A stretch of DNA of 47,707 nucleotides from an uncultured bacterium (GTDB lineage Bacteria > Bacillota_I > Bacilli_A > RFN20 > CAG-826), in the NCBI GenBank assembly GCA_949292105.1, contig CASEYK010000010.1, positions 1 to 47,707 on the forward strand. Reading direction: 5' to 3'. Below the pieces are notes generated by a model, which searched no databases, was not told the origin of the DNA, and was given only the letters and a program-made list of their open reading frames with translations. Positions 24,349 to 33,724 of the stretch are shown one piece after another. Position numbers and translations under genes: made by a program. Position 1 is the first letter of the stretch; every line of letters starts with the position of its first letter.

Positions 24349-24894
24349 ATGGACGAATTAGCAATTGAAGCACAAACAAAAATGGACAAAAGCGTCGATT
24401 CTTTGAAATCAGCGCTTTCAACTTTGCGAACAGGAAGAGCCTCAGCGGCTATGCTCGAAGGTGTTCTTGTCGATTACTATGGTTCGATGACACCAATCAA
24501 TCAAATCTCATCGATTTCCATTCCAGAACCACGACAACTTTTGATTAAACCTTATGACAAAAACGATGTCAAATCAATTGTTGCGGCTATTTCGGCAAGC
24601 GACTTAGGTCTTAATCCTATTAATGAGGGCAATGTTGTGCGTTTGATTATCCCTGTCTTAACAGAAGATCGCCGTCGCGATATTGTCAAACAAGCCAAAA
24701 AATATGGTGAAGAAACTAAAATCGCAATACGAAATATTCGCCGCGACTATATGGATTTTGTAAAAAGCGACGATGAAATGAGCGATGATCTCAAAAAGCG
24801 TATCGAAGGCGATATTCAAAAAGTTACTGACGAGGTGACAAAAAAAGTGGATGTTATTATCGCTGAAAAAGAAAAAGAAATCATGGCGATTTAA
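24349..24894 (+). CDS. frr: Ribosome recycling factor
   Basis: RRF splits the post-termination ribosome together with EF-G. The start at 24349 gives 181 residues, close to the family length, and has AAAGGA 9 nt upstream inside the end of pyrH. The longer frame from 24328 would add residues encoded within pyrH. Family motifs are LRTGRASAAMLEGVLVDYYG near the N-terminus, PLPEPRQL-like SIPEPRQLLIKPYD, and LTEDRRRDIVKQAKKYGEE. Confidence 0.96.
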   Translation: MDELAIEAQTKMDKSVDSLKSALSTLRTGRASAAMLEGVLVDYYGSMTPINQISSISIPEPRQLLIKPYDKNDVKSIVAAISASDLGLNPINEGNVVRLIIPVLTEDRRRDIVKQAKKYGEETKIAIRNIRRDYMDFVKSDDEMSDDLKKRIEGDIQKVTDEVTKKVDVIIAEKEKEIMAI

Positions 24895-24921
24895 AGTGCC
24901 AAGGATAGCAATTATTTAAAT

Positions 24922-24943
24922 AAAGGCGAAATTCGCCTTTTTT
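24922..24943 (+). terminator. Terminator of pyrH-frr
   Basis: AAAGGCG (24922-24928) pairs with CGCCTTT (24934-24940) around AAATT and ends in a T run. Confidence 0.88.
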
Positions 24944-24984
24944 ATTTTGTATAGTAAAATTAAATGCTATTTTTTCATAATGCA

Positions 24985-25012
24985 TACAAGTATAAAAATA
25001 TGTATACTTGTA
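24985..25012 (+). repeat. Perfect 10-bp inverted repeat at the uppS start
   Basis: TACAAGTATA (24985-24994) and TATACTTGTA (25003-25012) are exact reverse complements separated by 8 nt, ending 2 nt before the uppS ATG. The right arm contains TATACT (25003-25008), which would be the -10 box of a leaderless promoter, with the seventh base after it being the A of the ATG. The repeat could be an operator or, if transcribed from further upstream, a hairpin hiding the start. Confidence 0.55.
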
Positions 25013-25014
25013 AT

Positions 25015-25731
25015 ATGAGCAAAAATTCTGTTCCACAACACATCGCCTTTATTATGGATGGAAATGGCCGATGGGCAAAAGCCAAAGGTTTGCCACGCCA
25101 TCTAGGCCATAAAGAGGGATGTGAACGCGTTATTGATATTTATGAACAGTGCCTTGAAGAAGGCGTGAAGATTATGTCTTTGTATGCTTTTTCAACTGAA
25201 AATTGGAATCGCCCAAAGGCTGAAATTAAGCACCTCTTTAATTATCTTGAGAAGTTTTTTCTCCGCGAAAGAGAAAGAATGATTCGAGATGGTTGCAAAA
25301 TTATTGTCAGCGGTGATATTACACCTCTTCCATCTTCAACTAAAAAGGTTATTTTGGATTCGATTGAGTTGACCAAAAACGGTACTAATTTTACTTTTAA
25401 CATTTGTTTGAATTATGGCGGAAAAGCTGAACTCGTCAGGGCAGCAAAATTGTTTGCTCAAGATGTTTTAGACAAAAAAGCATCAATCGATGAATTAGAT
25501 GAAAATACTTTCAATAATTATCTCTACACGAAAGGTTTACCACCTGTCGATCTTTTAATTAGGACAAGTGGTGAACAAAGAACATCAAATTTTCTTCCTT
25601 ATCAGCTCGCATATGCTGAATTTCTTTTCCCTCATACGCCGTGGCCTGATTTTACTAAAGAAGAATTTAAAAAAGCGTTATCTGAGTACTATACTCGAGA
25701 CCGACGTTTTGGGAGTATAAAAGATGAGTAA
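25015..25731 (+). CDS. uppS: Isoprenyl transferase (undecaprenyl diphosphate synthase)
   Basis: Condenses isopentenyl units in cis to the C55 carrier lipid used for cell-surface polymers. The 238 residues from ATG 25015 include the catalytic MDGNGRWAKAKGLPRHLGH (Asp15), YAFSTENWNRP, CLNYGGKAELVRAA and DLLIRTSGEQRTSNF. Starting at 24964 would add 17 residues encoded by the inverted repeat region and is rejected. No Shine-Dalgarno sequence is seen. It overlaps cdsA by 8 nt and heads a lipid/isoprenoid operon with dxr. Confidence 0.95.
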   Translation: MSKNSVPQHIAFIMDGNGRWAKAKGLPRHLGHKEGCERVIDIYEQCLEEGVKIMSLYAFSTENWNRPKAEIKHLFNYLEKFFLRERERMIRDGCKIIVSGDITPLPSSTKKVILDSIELTKNGTNFTFNICLNYGGKAELVRAAKLFAQDVLDKKASIDELDENTFNNYLYTKGLPPVDLLIRTSGEQRTSNFLPYQLAYAEFLFPHTPWPDFTKEEFKKALSEYYTRDRRFGSIKDE

Positions 25732-26752
25732 ATCACGAGGCGAAATTAAACATAATGAATTGAGCAAAGATGCTAAAAAAAGTATGCTTGTCAGATGCGT
25801 TACAGCAGCGGTGGCACTCATTGTTATTTTGCCTTGTGTCTTTTTAGGCGATTGGCTTTATCTAGGTTTAGTCTGTATTATTGGTATTTTATCGTCGATT
25901 GAAATTATCCGCTGTGCCAAACGCCGTTATTCACCTATTTTGTATATTGTTAGTGCTATTTTAGTCATCGCTTTGGCATATTGGCCAATATTGAGAGGCT
26001 TTTTCGAAGAAAATTCATTTGAAGAAGGCTATCGGCTTTTTACTGATTTTGATACCCTTTATCTCTCTATCTTTGTACTGGTTGTTGGTTTTTGCCTCGT
26101 TTTGTCAATGGTTTTAATCGACAGCAATTTTACCGTTCGCGATGCTTGCTTTATTTTTGTATTTCTTCTTATTTTAGCTTTGGGCATGCAAAGCGCAATT
26201 TTTCTAAGAAATTTTCCGTTGTATGTATACTATCAAGTCGATGGTAACGATTATACCTCTTATTTTAATTTTTATGATTCGTTCCTTTCTTCAATGTTAT
26301 TCATTTATGTCGCGATTGGAACATTTGTGACTGATGCTGGGGCATATTTCATCGGCATCTTTTTTGGAAAAAATAAAATGAATGAAAGAATTTCACCGAA
26401 GAAAACATGGGAAGGTTTTGTCGGTGGTATCTTCTTCTCATTTGCCATCTCTTTTTCCTTTGGAATGATTCTTGCTGCTACAGGTCATCCTTTATTGAAT
26501 AATGTATTAGACTTAGAACATTGGTATTATATTTTAATTTTGTCTTTGTTAATGCCTTTAATCGCCACCTTTGGTGATTTTGTCTTTTCGAGCGCTAAAC
26601 GATACTACGATATTAAAGATTATGGTTCTTTCTTCCCGGGCCATGGTGGCGTTCTCGATCGCATTGACTCTTTATTATTTACTATGATTGTCACAGCGAT
26701 TTTTACAAACATTGTCGCCAATGCTACAGGTATTGGTAATCTTCTTATTTAA
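25724..26752 (+). CDS. cdsA: Phosphatidate cytidylyltransferase
   Basis: Makes CDP-diacylglycerol from phosphatidate and CTP, the branch point to phosphatidylglycerol and cardiolipin. The 342-residue protein has about eight hydrophobic segments, ISPKKTWEGFVGG, and the family signature near the C-terminus (SSAKRYYDIKDYG then FFPGHGGVLDRIDSL). Loops between helices 3-5 are longer than in B. subtilis CdsA (about 270 residues). GGGAG lies before the start inside uppS. Confidence 0.94.
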   Translation: MSKSRGEIKHNELSKDAKKSMLVRCVTAAVALIVILPCVFLGDWLYLGLVCIIGILSSIEIIRCAKRRYSPILYIVSAILVIALAYWPILRGFFEENSFEEGYRLFTDFDTLYLSIFVLVVGFCLVLSMVLIDSNFTVRDACFIFVFLLILALGMQSAIFLRNFPLYVYYQVDGNDYTSYFNFYDSFLSSMLFIYVAIGTFVTDAGAYFIGIFFGKNKMNERISPKKTWEGFVGGIFFSFAISFSFGMILAATGHPLLNNVLDLEHWYYILILSLLMPLIATFGDFVFSSAKRYYDIKDYGSFFPGHGGVLDRIDSLLFTMIVTAIFTNIVANATGIGNLLI

Positions 26753-26763
26753 TAGCATTGCTT

Positions 26764-27921
26764 ATGGATCTTTTATTATTAGGTGCTTCAGGCAGTATTG
26801 GCCGTCAAACAATAGATATTTTAAAAAACAACCGTCAAACCTTCAGTTTGATGGGCTTTTCGGTCGGGCATAAAACGCGCTATATATCAAAACTTATCCG
26901 CCTTTTTCCAGAAGCAAAGCATATTTATATGCAATCAGCCCAAAGCTATCGTTGGTATAAGGATAAGTATCCTTCTATCAACTTTTATTTTGGAAAAGAA
27001 GGGTTACAACAATTGCTCAACAATGCATCCTACGATATGTTGGTTAATGCTTTAGTTGGCTTTGTCGGTTTGGAACCTACTCTAATCGCACTTGAAAATA
27101 ATAAAAAAGTTGCTTTAGCAAATAAAGAATCACTAGTTGTCGGTGGCGACTTGATATTAAAGTTGCTCGATAGTGGTAAAGGAACTATTTATCCGATTGA
27201 TTCAGAACATAGTGCTGTTTATAAATGTTTAAAAGTCCAAGATAAGAATGTTGACAAGATAATTTTAACGGCATCCGGTGGTGCATTTCGTAATCTTTCT
27301 CTTTCTGAATTGAATAATGTGACGTCAGCCGATGCTCTTAGACATCCAACTTGGAAAATGGGACCAAAGATTACAATTGACTGTGCAACGATGATGAATA
27401 AATGTTTTGAAGTGGTTGAAGCTTTTTACTTATTTCGATATCCCTATAGAAAAATAGGTGTAATTTTACACGATGAGTCATATGTTCATTCTATGGTTCG
27501 CTACAAGGACGGATATTATAGGGCTGAAATCAATCGTCCCGATATGCATAATCCTATCGAATTTGCTCTATTTGAAGGCGAGATTCCATTTACAACTTAT
27601 TCGTTTCAATCGCTTGAAGAATTAGATAAATTTCATTTTCATCAATTAGACTACAGCCGATACCCATTAATGAAGCACGCTGAAAAACTCTTAAAGCATC
27701 GCGGTAGTTATGGGACAGTGTTGAATGCCGCTAACGAAGTGGCGGTACATGCTTTTTTAAATTCACAAATTTCATTTCTCGATATTGAAAAAGTTATTGA
27801 TTATGTTATTCGTCACACAAGAATTTTAAAAGATGTTAATTATGAGAAAATTTGTCAAATTGATAAAAAAACAAGGCAAAAAGCCAATAAAATTATTAAA
27901 TTATGGAGTAAAATGTCATGA
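26764..27921 (+). CDS. dxr: 1-deoxy-D-xylulose 5-phosphate reductoisomerase
   Basis: NADPH-dependent second enzyme of the MEP isoprenoid pathway, which feeds UppS. The 385 residues show the NADPH motif LLGASGSIGRQ, ANKESLVVGG, PIDSEHSAVYKCL (metal and substrate site), SGGAFRN, HPTWKMGPKITIDCATMMNK and LNAANEVAVHAFL. ATG 26764 is chosen over the TTG at 26758. There is no clear ribosome binding site, so coupling to cdsA is likely. It overlaps rseP by 4 nt. Confidence 0.95.
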   Translation: MDLLLLGASGSIGRQTIDILKNNRQTFSLMGFSVGHKTRYISKLIRLFPEAKHIYMQSAQSYRWYKDKYPSINFYFGKEGLQQLLNNASYDMLVNALVGFVGLEPTLIALENNKKVALANKESLVVGGDLILKLLDSGKGTIYPIDSEHSAVYKCLKVQDKNVDKIILTASGGAFRNLSLSELNNVTSADALRHPTWKMGPKITIDCATMMNKCFEVVEAFYLFRYPYRKIGVILHDESYVHSMVRYKDGYYRAEINRPDMHNPIEFALFEGEIPFTTYSFQSLEELDKFHFHQLDYSRYPLMKHAEKLLKHRGSYGTVLNAANEVAVHAFLNSQISFLDIEKVIDYVIRHTRILKDVNYEKICQIDKKTRQKANKIIKLWSKMS

Positions 27922-29177
27922 CAACTATTCTTAATATTTTGCTTTTCATACTCAGCTTTTCGATTTTGATTGTTGTCCATGAATTAGGACACTTAACTGC
28001 TGCCAAAATTTTTAAAGTGTATTGCTTTGATTTTTCTATTGGCTTCGGGCCAGCATTTGTTCATGTGAAGCGTAAAAAAGGCGAAACTTATTTTTCTCTT
28101 CGTGCAATTCCATTTGGCGGCTATGTATCAATGTATGGAGAAGAAAGCGAAACACCAGAAGGAATTGATGTCCCAATTGAAAGAAGCGTCGAAGGCGTTA
28201 AGAAATGGAAAAAAGCTATTATTATGGGTGCTGGCATTTTCATGAATGCGCTCTTAGCTATTATTTTGTTCTATACCTCCGCTCAATTTTTTCCAAACCA
28301 GACAATTTATATCAATGTCATTGAAGTGAGTGAAAACTCGATTGCCGGGCGTGCTGGGCTTCAATCTCATGATATTATTTCATATGTAGATTTGAGTGAG
28401 ATAATGGATGAAGATCAACTTAAATTAGAAACGGAGTCATTATATTATTTTGATGTTGAAGGTACTGCTGTTTTCGCAAGTGGGGGAACCCAAACGATTC
28501 GCGTTGGAATGACAACTAACAATATTACTCCGACTAGCCTTGATCTCAATAGTTTTATCAAAGCGTATCAAGTTACTTATGAAGACAATAAAATTACTTA
28601 TTCGAATGTTTTAAATTATCCTGATATTGCTTCGATAAATTTCAACATCAACACGATTGAGAAAGATACTAATGATGAAATTATTTTAATAGCGCACAGT
28701 GTTACGCTTAATGTTATTGAGAAAGAAAAAACTAAAACATTCGAACCATTAGGTATATCTTTTTATCTTGACTCTCATTCAAACTCTTTTCCTGAAGCCG
28801 TTAAACAAACTTTTGTCGATTTTGGCGAATCATCAATATTAATTTTCCAAAGTGTTGGAAATTTATTAGCCGGAAAAGGTTGGGCTGATGTTGGTGGCCC
28901 AGTTGCAATTTATGGCGTTACTACTTCTGTTTTACAAAATTATGGTGTTGGTACTTTCATTTACATGTGGGGCGTTATATCCGTCAATCTTGCCATTATA
29001 AATCTTTTGCCTTTCCCCGGCCTAGACGGTTGGCATCTACTTGTCGTTATAATTGAAGGTATTACTCGTAAGAAAATTCCAAACAAAGTCAAAAATATCG
29101 TTTCTTTTATTGGAATTGTTCTCCTATTCGCGCTTATGATTATTATATTGCTAAAGGATATTATTGGGTTATTTTGA
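27918..29177 (+). CDS. rseP: Site-2 zinc metalloprotease RseP/RasP
   Basis: Intramembrane protease that cleaves anti-sigma factors and leftover signal peptides. The 419-residue protein has the active-site VVHELGHLTAAK in the first membrane helix (His21, Glu22, His25), FGPAF and PFGGYVSM, a PDZ region (about 130-160, ENSIAGRAGLQSHDIISYVD) and the second metal motif NLLPFPGLDGWHLL with LDG. Its substrates here are unknown. It is coupled to dxr (ATGA) and polC (TGATG). proS, which separates these genes in Bacillus, is missing. Confidence 0.94.
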   Translation: MTTILNILLFILSFSILIVVHELGHLTAAKIFKVYCFDFSIGFGPAFVHVKRKKGETYFSLRAIPFGGYVSMYGEESETPEGIDVPIERSVEGVKKWKKAIIMGAGIFMNALLAIILFYTSAQFFPNQTIYINVIEVSENSIAGRAGLQSHDIISYVDLSEIMDEDQLKLETESLYYFDVEGTAVFASGGTQTIRVGMTTNNITPTSLDLNSFIKAYQVTYEDNKITYSNVLNYPDIASINFNINTIEKDTNDEIILIAHSVTLNVIEKEKTKTFEPLGISFYLDSHSNSFPEAVKQTFVDFGESSILIFQSVGNLLAGKGWADVGGPVAIYGVTTSVLQNYGVGTFIYMWGVISVNLAIINLLPFPGLDGWHLLVVIIEGITRKKIPNKVKNIVSFIGIVLLFALMIIILLKDIIGLF

Positions 29178-32100
29178 TGAATGAAAAAATGATTCGTTTT
29201 CTAAAAAGCATTCATATCGAAAATTTTGATGATTTCGATATTGATTTTGAAATGCTCGGAAAGAATCGTTTTAATCCAAATCAGTGGGATATGATTATAG
29301 TCAAAGAAACGCCTTGGAAATATTCTTATTTACATGAATTTATTGATCATTTGCAGTTTATCAACTACAAGTACACGCTTCAATTCTCCTATTTATCACG
29401 TCCCACAGAAAATGATGTGCTCGATATTTTTCGAGACTGGTATTTAACGATTTATCGCATGCCCCTGGAACTTGATGTCAGTGTTGAAGATGATGTCATA
29501 AAAGTCGTCTACAAAAATGAAGAAGAGGCTAATAAAGCAAAACCAATTATCAAAGATTTTGGCGATTTTCTTAATTTTATTAGTTATGAGTTTGTCATTG
29601 TTGAAGAAACTAAGAAAGATGATGATATCAAGCTTTCAAAAAAAGAGATGAAACAAATCACGAAAGAAGCCGAAGCTGAAGCGAAAGATGCGATTAAAGA
29701 AAGTGTCGAAGAAACACCAGATGTTTCATATTATGAGAGAAGCCCAATTGATCAAATTGAGCAAGACCGTCAAACTATCACGGCACAAGTGGAAGACGCG
29801 ATGCTTAAGCAAATGAAAAGAAATGCTCGTGAAATGGCTAAAGAAAGGGAAAGAATTCGGTTGAATAAACGCGGCAATTATATGCCTTATGATTTAATTG
29901 ACGCAATCGACACTAATTCCGGAAATGTTGATATAAATGGAACTATTTTTTCAATCGAACAAAACGAATATGGCGGAAAAGTAAGTTTAACTATCGGCGT
30001 CAATGATGCGCACGGTGGTGCCATTTATGCAAGAGCCTACGAGGGCGGAACGCTTTCGTCTGAGCAAATAAAAGAGTTAAAAAAAGGCGTCAATGTTCGC
30101 GTTAGAGGTGCTGTTTACTACGATGAATTTGGCAAATCACTAACTATCCGAGTTCATTACATTGATTTATTACCGCCTGATGAGATTGAGGAAGAAAAAG
30201 TAGAGACGAAACGGGTTGAACTCCATCTTCATACTCTCATGTCTACTCAGGATGGTGTTTGTTCTATTACTAATTACTGTCAGTATGCGAAGGCGCTTGG
30301 CCACAAAGCGATTGCTGTTACCGATCATGGTGTTGTTCAATCTTTTCCAGAAGCGCATAAGGCTGCTAAACAGACTGGACTCAAAATGATTTATGGCTGT
30401 GAACTTTATATGGTCGATGACCAGCTGAAATATGTTTTTAATCCAGCAGATATCGAATTGAATAAAGCAACTTTCGTCGTCCTCGATTTAGAAACAACTG
30501 GCTTATCAACTAGACACGACCGCATTATTCAGTTTGGGGCGGTTAAAGTTGAAAAAGGAGTGCAGATTGGCAAAAAAGATATTCTTATCAATCCAGAAAA
30601 GAAGTTAGATCAAAAGATTATCGATATTACTGATATCACCAATGAAATGTTGGAAGGGAAACCAACAATTGAAGAGGTGTTACCAGAAATTGTTGAATTT
30701 GTTAAAGGCGCAATTCTTGTTACGCATAATGCTTCATTCGACTTTGGATTTTTAAATGAAGAATTAAAGCGATGCCATATGCCCATTTTAACTAATCCTG
30801 TTATTGACACGCTCGCTTTATCTCGTTACTTATTTCCGAATAACCGCAATCACCGACTTGGGACTTTGTGTCGCAACATGGAAGTTAAATATGACGAGAA
30901 TGAAGCTCACCGCGCTGATTACGACGCTATTGTTTTGAATGAAGTTTGGCAACCGATGCTTGCTGTTTTGTGCAAAGATAATTTGCATTTAAAACATTCT
31001 GATTTAGCGAATTTGAAAACACCGACCGAACTATTGAAACACATATATCCTTTACATGTGACAGCTTTGGTCAAAAACAAAAAAGGATTAAAAGATCTAT
31101 ATAAAATCGTTTCTAAATCACATATTGAATATTTTTCAAATGTTCCTAAAATTCCTCGTCGTGAATTAGAAACTTTACGCTCTGATTTACTACTCGGTTC
31201 AAGTTGTTTTAATGGAGAAATATTTAGAACAGCCAGGACTGAAAACAAAGAAAAATTGAAAGAATTGATGGAGTTTTACGACTTTATTGAAATTCAACCA
31301 CTAGAAAATTATTCATATTTAGTCAACATGGGCGAGCTTGATGAAGAACAATTAAAGCGTGTCATTAACGATATTATTGAAGCGGCTGATGAACTCCATA
31401 AACCCATTGTTGCTACTGGCGATGTTCACTATTTAAGAAGAGAAGATAAAGTCTTTCGCGATGTGTATATTTATGCTCTTGCTGTTGGAAAAGTGAGTCA
31501 CCCGCTCAATCCAATCAGCCGAAAAGACAAGCCACATTTTGAAAACCCCGATCAGCATTTTCGCTCGACTCCAGAAATGCTGGAATGCTTTTCTTATTTA
31601 GGTGAAGATAGAGCCTATGAATTTGTCGTGACCAACACAAATAAGATTGCTGACCAAATTGAAGAAATTGAACCTATCCCATCTGATAAACTCTATACTC
31701 CAAAGATTGATAACTGCGAAAACATGCTCACGGAAATTTGTTATAAGAAAGCTCATGAAATATATGGTGATCTTTTACCTGAATTCATTGAAAATCGTTT
31801 AAAGGCCGAACTTGATGGAATTATTAAAAATGGTTTCTCGGTTATTTATTACATCGCTCACAAGATTGTGAAGAAGGCATATGAAGATGGTTTCTTGGTT
31901 GGCTCGCGAGGATCGGTTGGTTCATCTTTTGTTGCCACGATGGCGGGTATTACCGAGGTGAATCCTCTACCACCTCATTATATTTGTCCAAATTGCAAGC
32001 ACCTCGAATGGACGAGCGAAACACAACCTGATGTCCGCTCTGGCTATGATCTCGAAGATAAACTCTGCCCAGTTTGCCACACTAAAATGATTCATGATGG

Positions 32101-33607
32101 GCAAAATATTCCATTTGAAACATTCCTTGGCTTTAAGGCTGAAAAAACACCTGATATCGACTTAAATTTCCCAGGTGATTACCAAGCACGCGCACACGAA
32201 TATACAAAAGTGTTGCTCGGCGAATCAAATGTTTATCGAGCCGGCACGATTGAAACTGTCGCGGAAAAAACAGCTTTTGGTTTTGCTCGTGGATATTTAG
32301 AAAGAACAGGAGTGGATTTAACTAATTATCCAAAAAGTAAAATTGCCTATCTTGCCTCTGGTTGTGTCAATGTTAAGAGGACAACTGGTCAACATCCAGG
32401 TGGCATTGTTGTTATTCCGACCGGTTATGATGTTTATGATTTCACGCCTGCCCAATATCCTGCCGACGAAAAAGACGCCTCGTGGAAGACAACTCATTTT
32501 GATTTCCATTCTCTCCATGACACAATATTAAAACTTGATCTTTTAGGCCATGTTGATCCAGCGGCCCTCAAGATGATGTGCAATCTTACAAATATTAACA
32601 TTAAAGATATTCCTCTTAATGATAAGGATGTTTTATCAATCTTTTCCTCAGCCGATGCTTTAAAAATGTCTCATAATTACTTAGCTCAAAGAACTGGTGC
32701 GATGGGTATTCCTGAATTCGGCACCGAAACTGGCCGAGGTATATTAGAGACTACCATGCCAAAAACTTTTTCCGACTTAGTTATTATTTCAGGTTTAGCC
32801 CATGGTGAAGGAGTATGGGCTGGCAACGCTGAAAAACTTATTCGTGAAGGCAAAGCAACATTAAGAGAAGTAATCGGATGTCGTGATGATATTATGACTT
32901 ATTTGATTGGGAAAGGTCTCCCTTCTTCTGTTGCCTTTTCAATCATGGAAGATGTAAGAAAAGGTCGTGGTTTAAAGCCTGAATATGTCGAGATAATGCG
33001 CGCTAACAAGGTACCATCTTTTTACATTGATTCTTGCAATCTAATTAAGTATATGTTCCCAAAAGGACATGCAACTGCTTATGTGATGATGGCGATAAGA
33101 GTTGGCTATTTCAAGATTCATTATCCTCTCGAATTTTATGCGACTTTTTTCACATTGCGATCTAAACAATATGAAATCGCGACAATGATTAAAGGCGAAC
33201 AAGCGATTATTGATCGGTTAGAAAAATTAAAAACTCGTGAGAGAAGCAAAACAGCTGAAGCCTTAAATCCAAAAGAAAAGGAAATTTTAAAAACTTTACA
33301 GATGTCGATTGAAATGGTTCAAAGAGGATTTAAATTTTCAAATCTAGATCTTTATAAATCCGATGCCGTTAATTTCGTTGTCGACCATGAAACTAATTCC
33401 ATTATTCCTCCTTTTATCACTCTCGATGGTCTTGGCGAAAACGCTGCTATTTCTTTAGTTGAAGCGAGAAAACAAGGCAAATTTACTTCTAAAGACGATT
33501 TATTAAGAAGAACTAAACTTACTTCAACAAATGTCAAAGATTTAGAAGAATTGGGCGTCTTAAAAGGTTTGAATGATAACGACCAACTTTCTTTATTTGA
33601 TTTCTAA
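29177..33607 (+). CDS. polC: DNA polymerase III PolC-type alpha subunit
   Basis: Main replicative polymerase of low-GC Gram-positives, with built-in proofreading. The 1476 residues contain an N-terminal region and OB fold (about 230-345, NVDINGTIFSIEQNEYGGKV), a PHP domain starting VELHLHTLMSTQDG (about 347) that is split by a DEDD exonuclease (FVVLDLETTGLS, about 432-600), a zinc site (CPNC...CPVC, about 936-975), and the polymerase core with PDIDLNFPGDYQ (992-1003). The ATG at 29177 overlaps the rseP stop. The tRNA-Pro promoter's -35 begins inside the last codons. Confidence 0.97.
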   Translation: MNEKMIRFLKSIHIENFDDFDIDFEMLGKNRFNPNQWDMIIVKETPWKYSYLHEFIDHLQFINYKYTLQFSYLSRPTENDVLDIFRDWYLTIYRMPLELDVSVEDDVIKVVYKNEEEANKAKPIIKDFGDFLNFISYEFVIVEETKKDDDIKLSKKEMKQITKEAEAEAKDAIKESVEETPDVSYYERSPIDQIEQDRQTITAQVEDAMLKQMKRNAREMAKERERIRLNKRGNYMPYDLIDAIDTNSGNVDINGTIFSIEQNEYGGKVSLTIGVNDAHGGAIYARAYEGGTLSSEQIKELKKGVNVRVRGAVYYDEFGKSLTIRVHYIDLLPPDEIEEEKVETKRVELHLHTLMSTQDGVCSITNYCQYAKALGHKAIAVTDHGVVQSFPEAHKAAKQTGLKMIYGCELYMVDDQLKYVFNPADIELNKATFVVLDLETTGLSTRHDRIIQFGAVKVEKGVQIGKKDILINPEKKLDQKIIDITDITNEMLEGKPTIEEVLPEIVEFVKGAILVTHNASFDFGFLNEELKRCHMPILTNPVIDTLALSRYLFPNNRNHRLGTLCRNMEVKYDENEAHRADYDAIVLNEVWQPMLAVLCKDNLHLKHSDLANLKTPTELLKHIYPLHVTALVKNKKGLKDLYKIVSKSHIEYFSNVPKIPRRELETLRSDLLLGSSCFNGEIFRTARTENKEKLKELMEFYDFIEIQPLENYSYLVNMGELDEEQLKRVINDIIEAADELHKPIVATGDVHYLRREDKVFRDVYIYALAVGKVSHPLNPISRKDKPHFENPDQHFRSTPEMLECFSYLGEDRAYEFVVTNTNKIADQIEEIEPIPSDKLYTPKIDNCENMLTEICYKKAHEIYGDLLPEFIENRLKAELDGIIKNGFSVIYYIAHKIVKKAYEDGFLVGSRGSVGSSFVATMAGITEVNPLPPHYICPNCKHLEWTSETQPDVRSGYDLEDKLCPVCHTKMIHDGQNIPFETFLGFKAEKTPDIDLNFPGDYQARAHEYTKVLLGESNVYRAGTIETVAEKTAFGFARGYLERTGVDLTNYPKSKIAYLASGCVNVKRTTGQHPGGIVVIPTGYDVYDFTPAQYPADEKDASWKTTHFDFHSLHDTILKLDLLGHVDPAALKMMCNLTNINIKDIPLNDKDVLSIFSSADALKMSHNYLAQRTGAMGIPEFGTETGRGILETTMPKTFSDLVIISGLAHGEGVWAGNAEKLIREGKATLREVIGCRDDIMTYLIGKGLPSSVAFSIMEDVRKGRGLKPEYVEIMRANKVPSFYIDSCNLIKYMFPKGHATAYVMMAIRVGYFKIHYPLEFYATFFTLRSKQYEIATMIKGEQAIIDRLEKLKTRERSKTAEALNPKEKEILKTLQMSIEMVQRGFKFSNLDLYKSDAVNFVVDHETNSIIPPFITLDGLGENAAISLVEARKQGKFTSKDDLLRRTKLTSTNVKDLEELGVLKGLNDNDQLSLFDF

Positions 33608-33625
33608 ATCATGAGAAATTAGAAT
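33597..33625 (+). promoter_or_regulatory. Promoter of the proline tRNA
   Basis: TTGATT (33597-33602), 17 nt, and TAGAAT (33620-33625) place transcription start 2-3 nt before the mature tRNA 5' end at 33635. The -35 box overlaps the end of polC. Confidence 0.65.
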
Positions 33626-33634
33626 ATAGAGGAC

Positions 33635-33711
33635 CGGGACGTAGCACAGCTTGGTAGTGCGCTTGGTTCGGGACCAAGAGGTCACGAGTTCGAATCTCGT
33701 CGTTCCGACCA
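33635..33711 (+). tRNA. tRNA-Pro (anticodon CGG)
   Basis: A full cloverleaf folds. Acceptor CGGGACG pairs with CGTTCCG (one G-U), the D arm is GCAC/GTGC, the anticodon stem is CTTGG/CCAAG with loop TTCGGGA, and the T arm is ACGAG/CTCGT with TTCGAAT. The encoded CCA ends at 33711. The anticodon at 33669-33671 is CGG, reading CCG. C1-G72 and G37 are proline-type features, the latter being the TrmD target. Confidence 0.95.
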
Positions 33712-33724
33712 CTTGAAATGAATC

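Noticed and set aside
24964-25014. N-terminal extension of UppS by 17 residues
   Set aside because: Encoded by the palindrome and promoter-like region; homologous UppS proteins begin shortly before the MDGNGRW motif.
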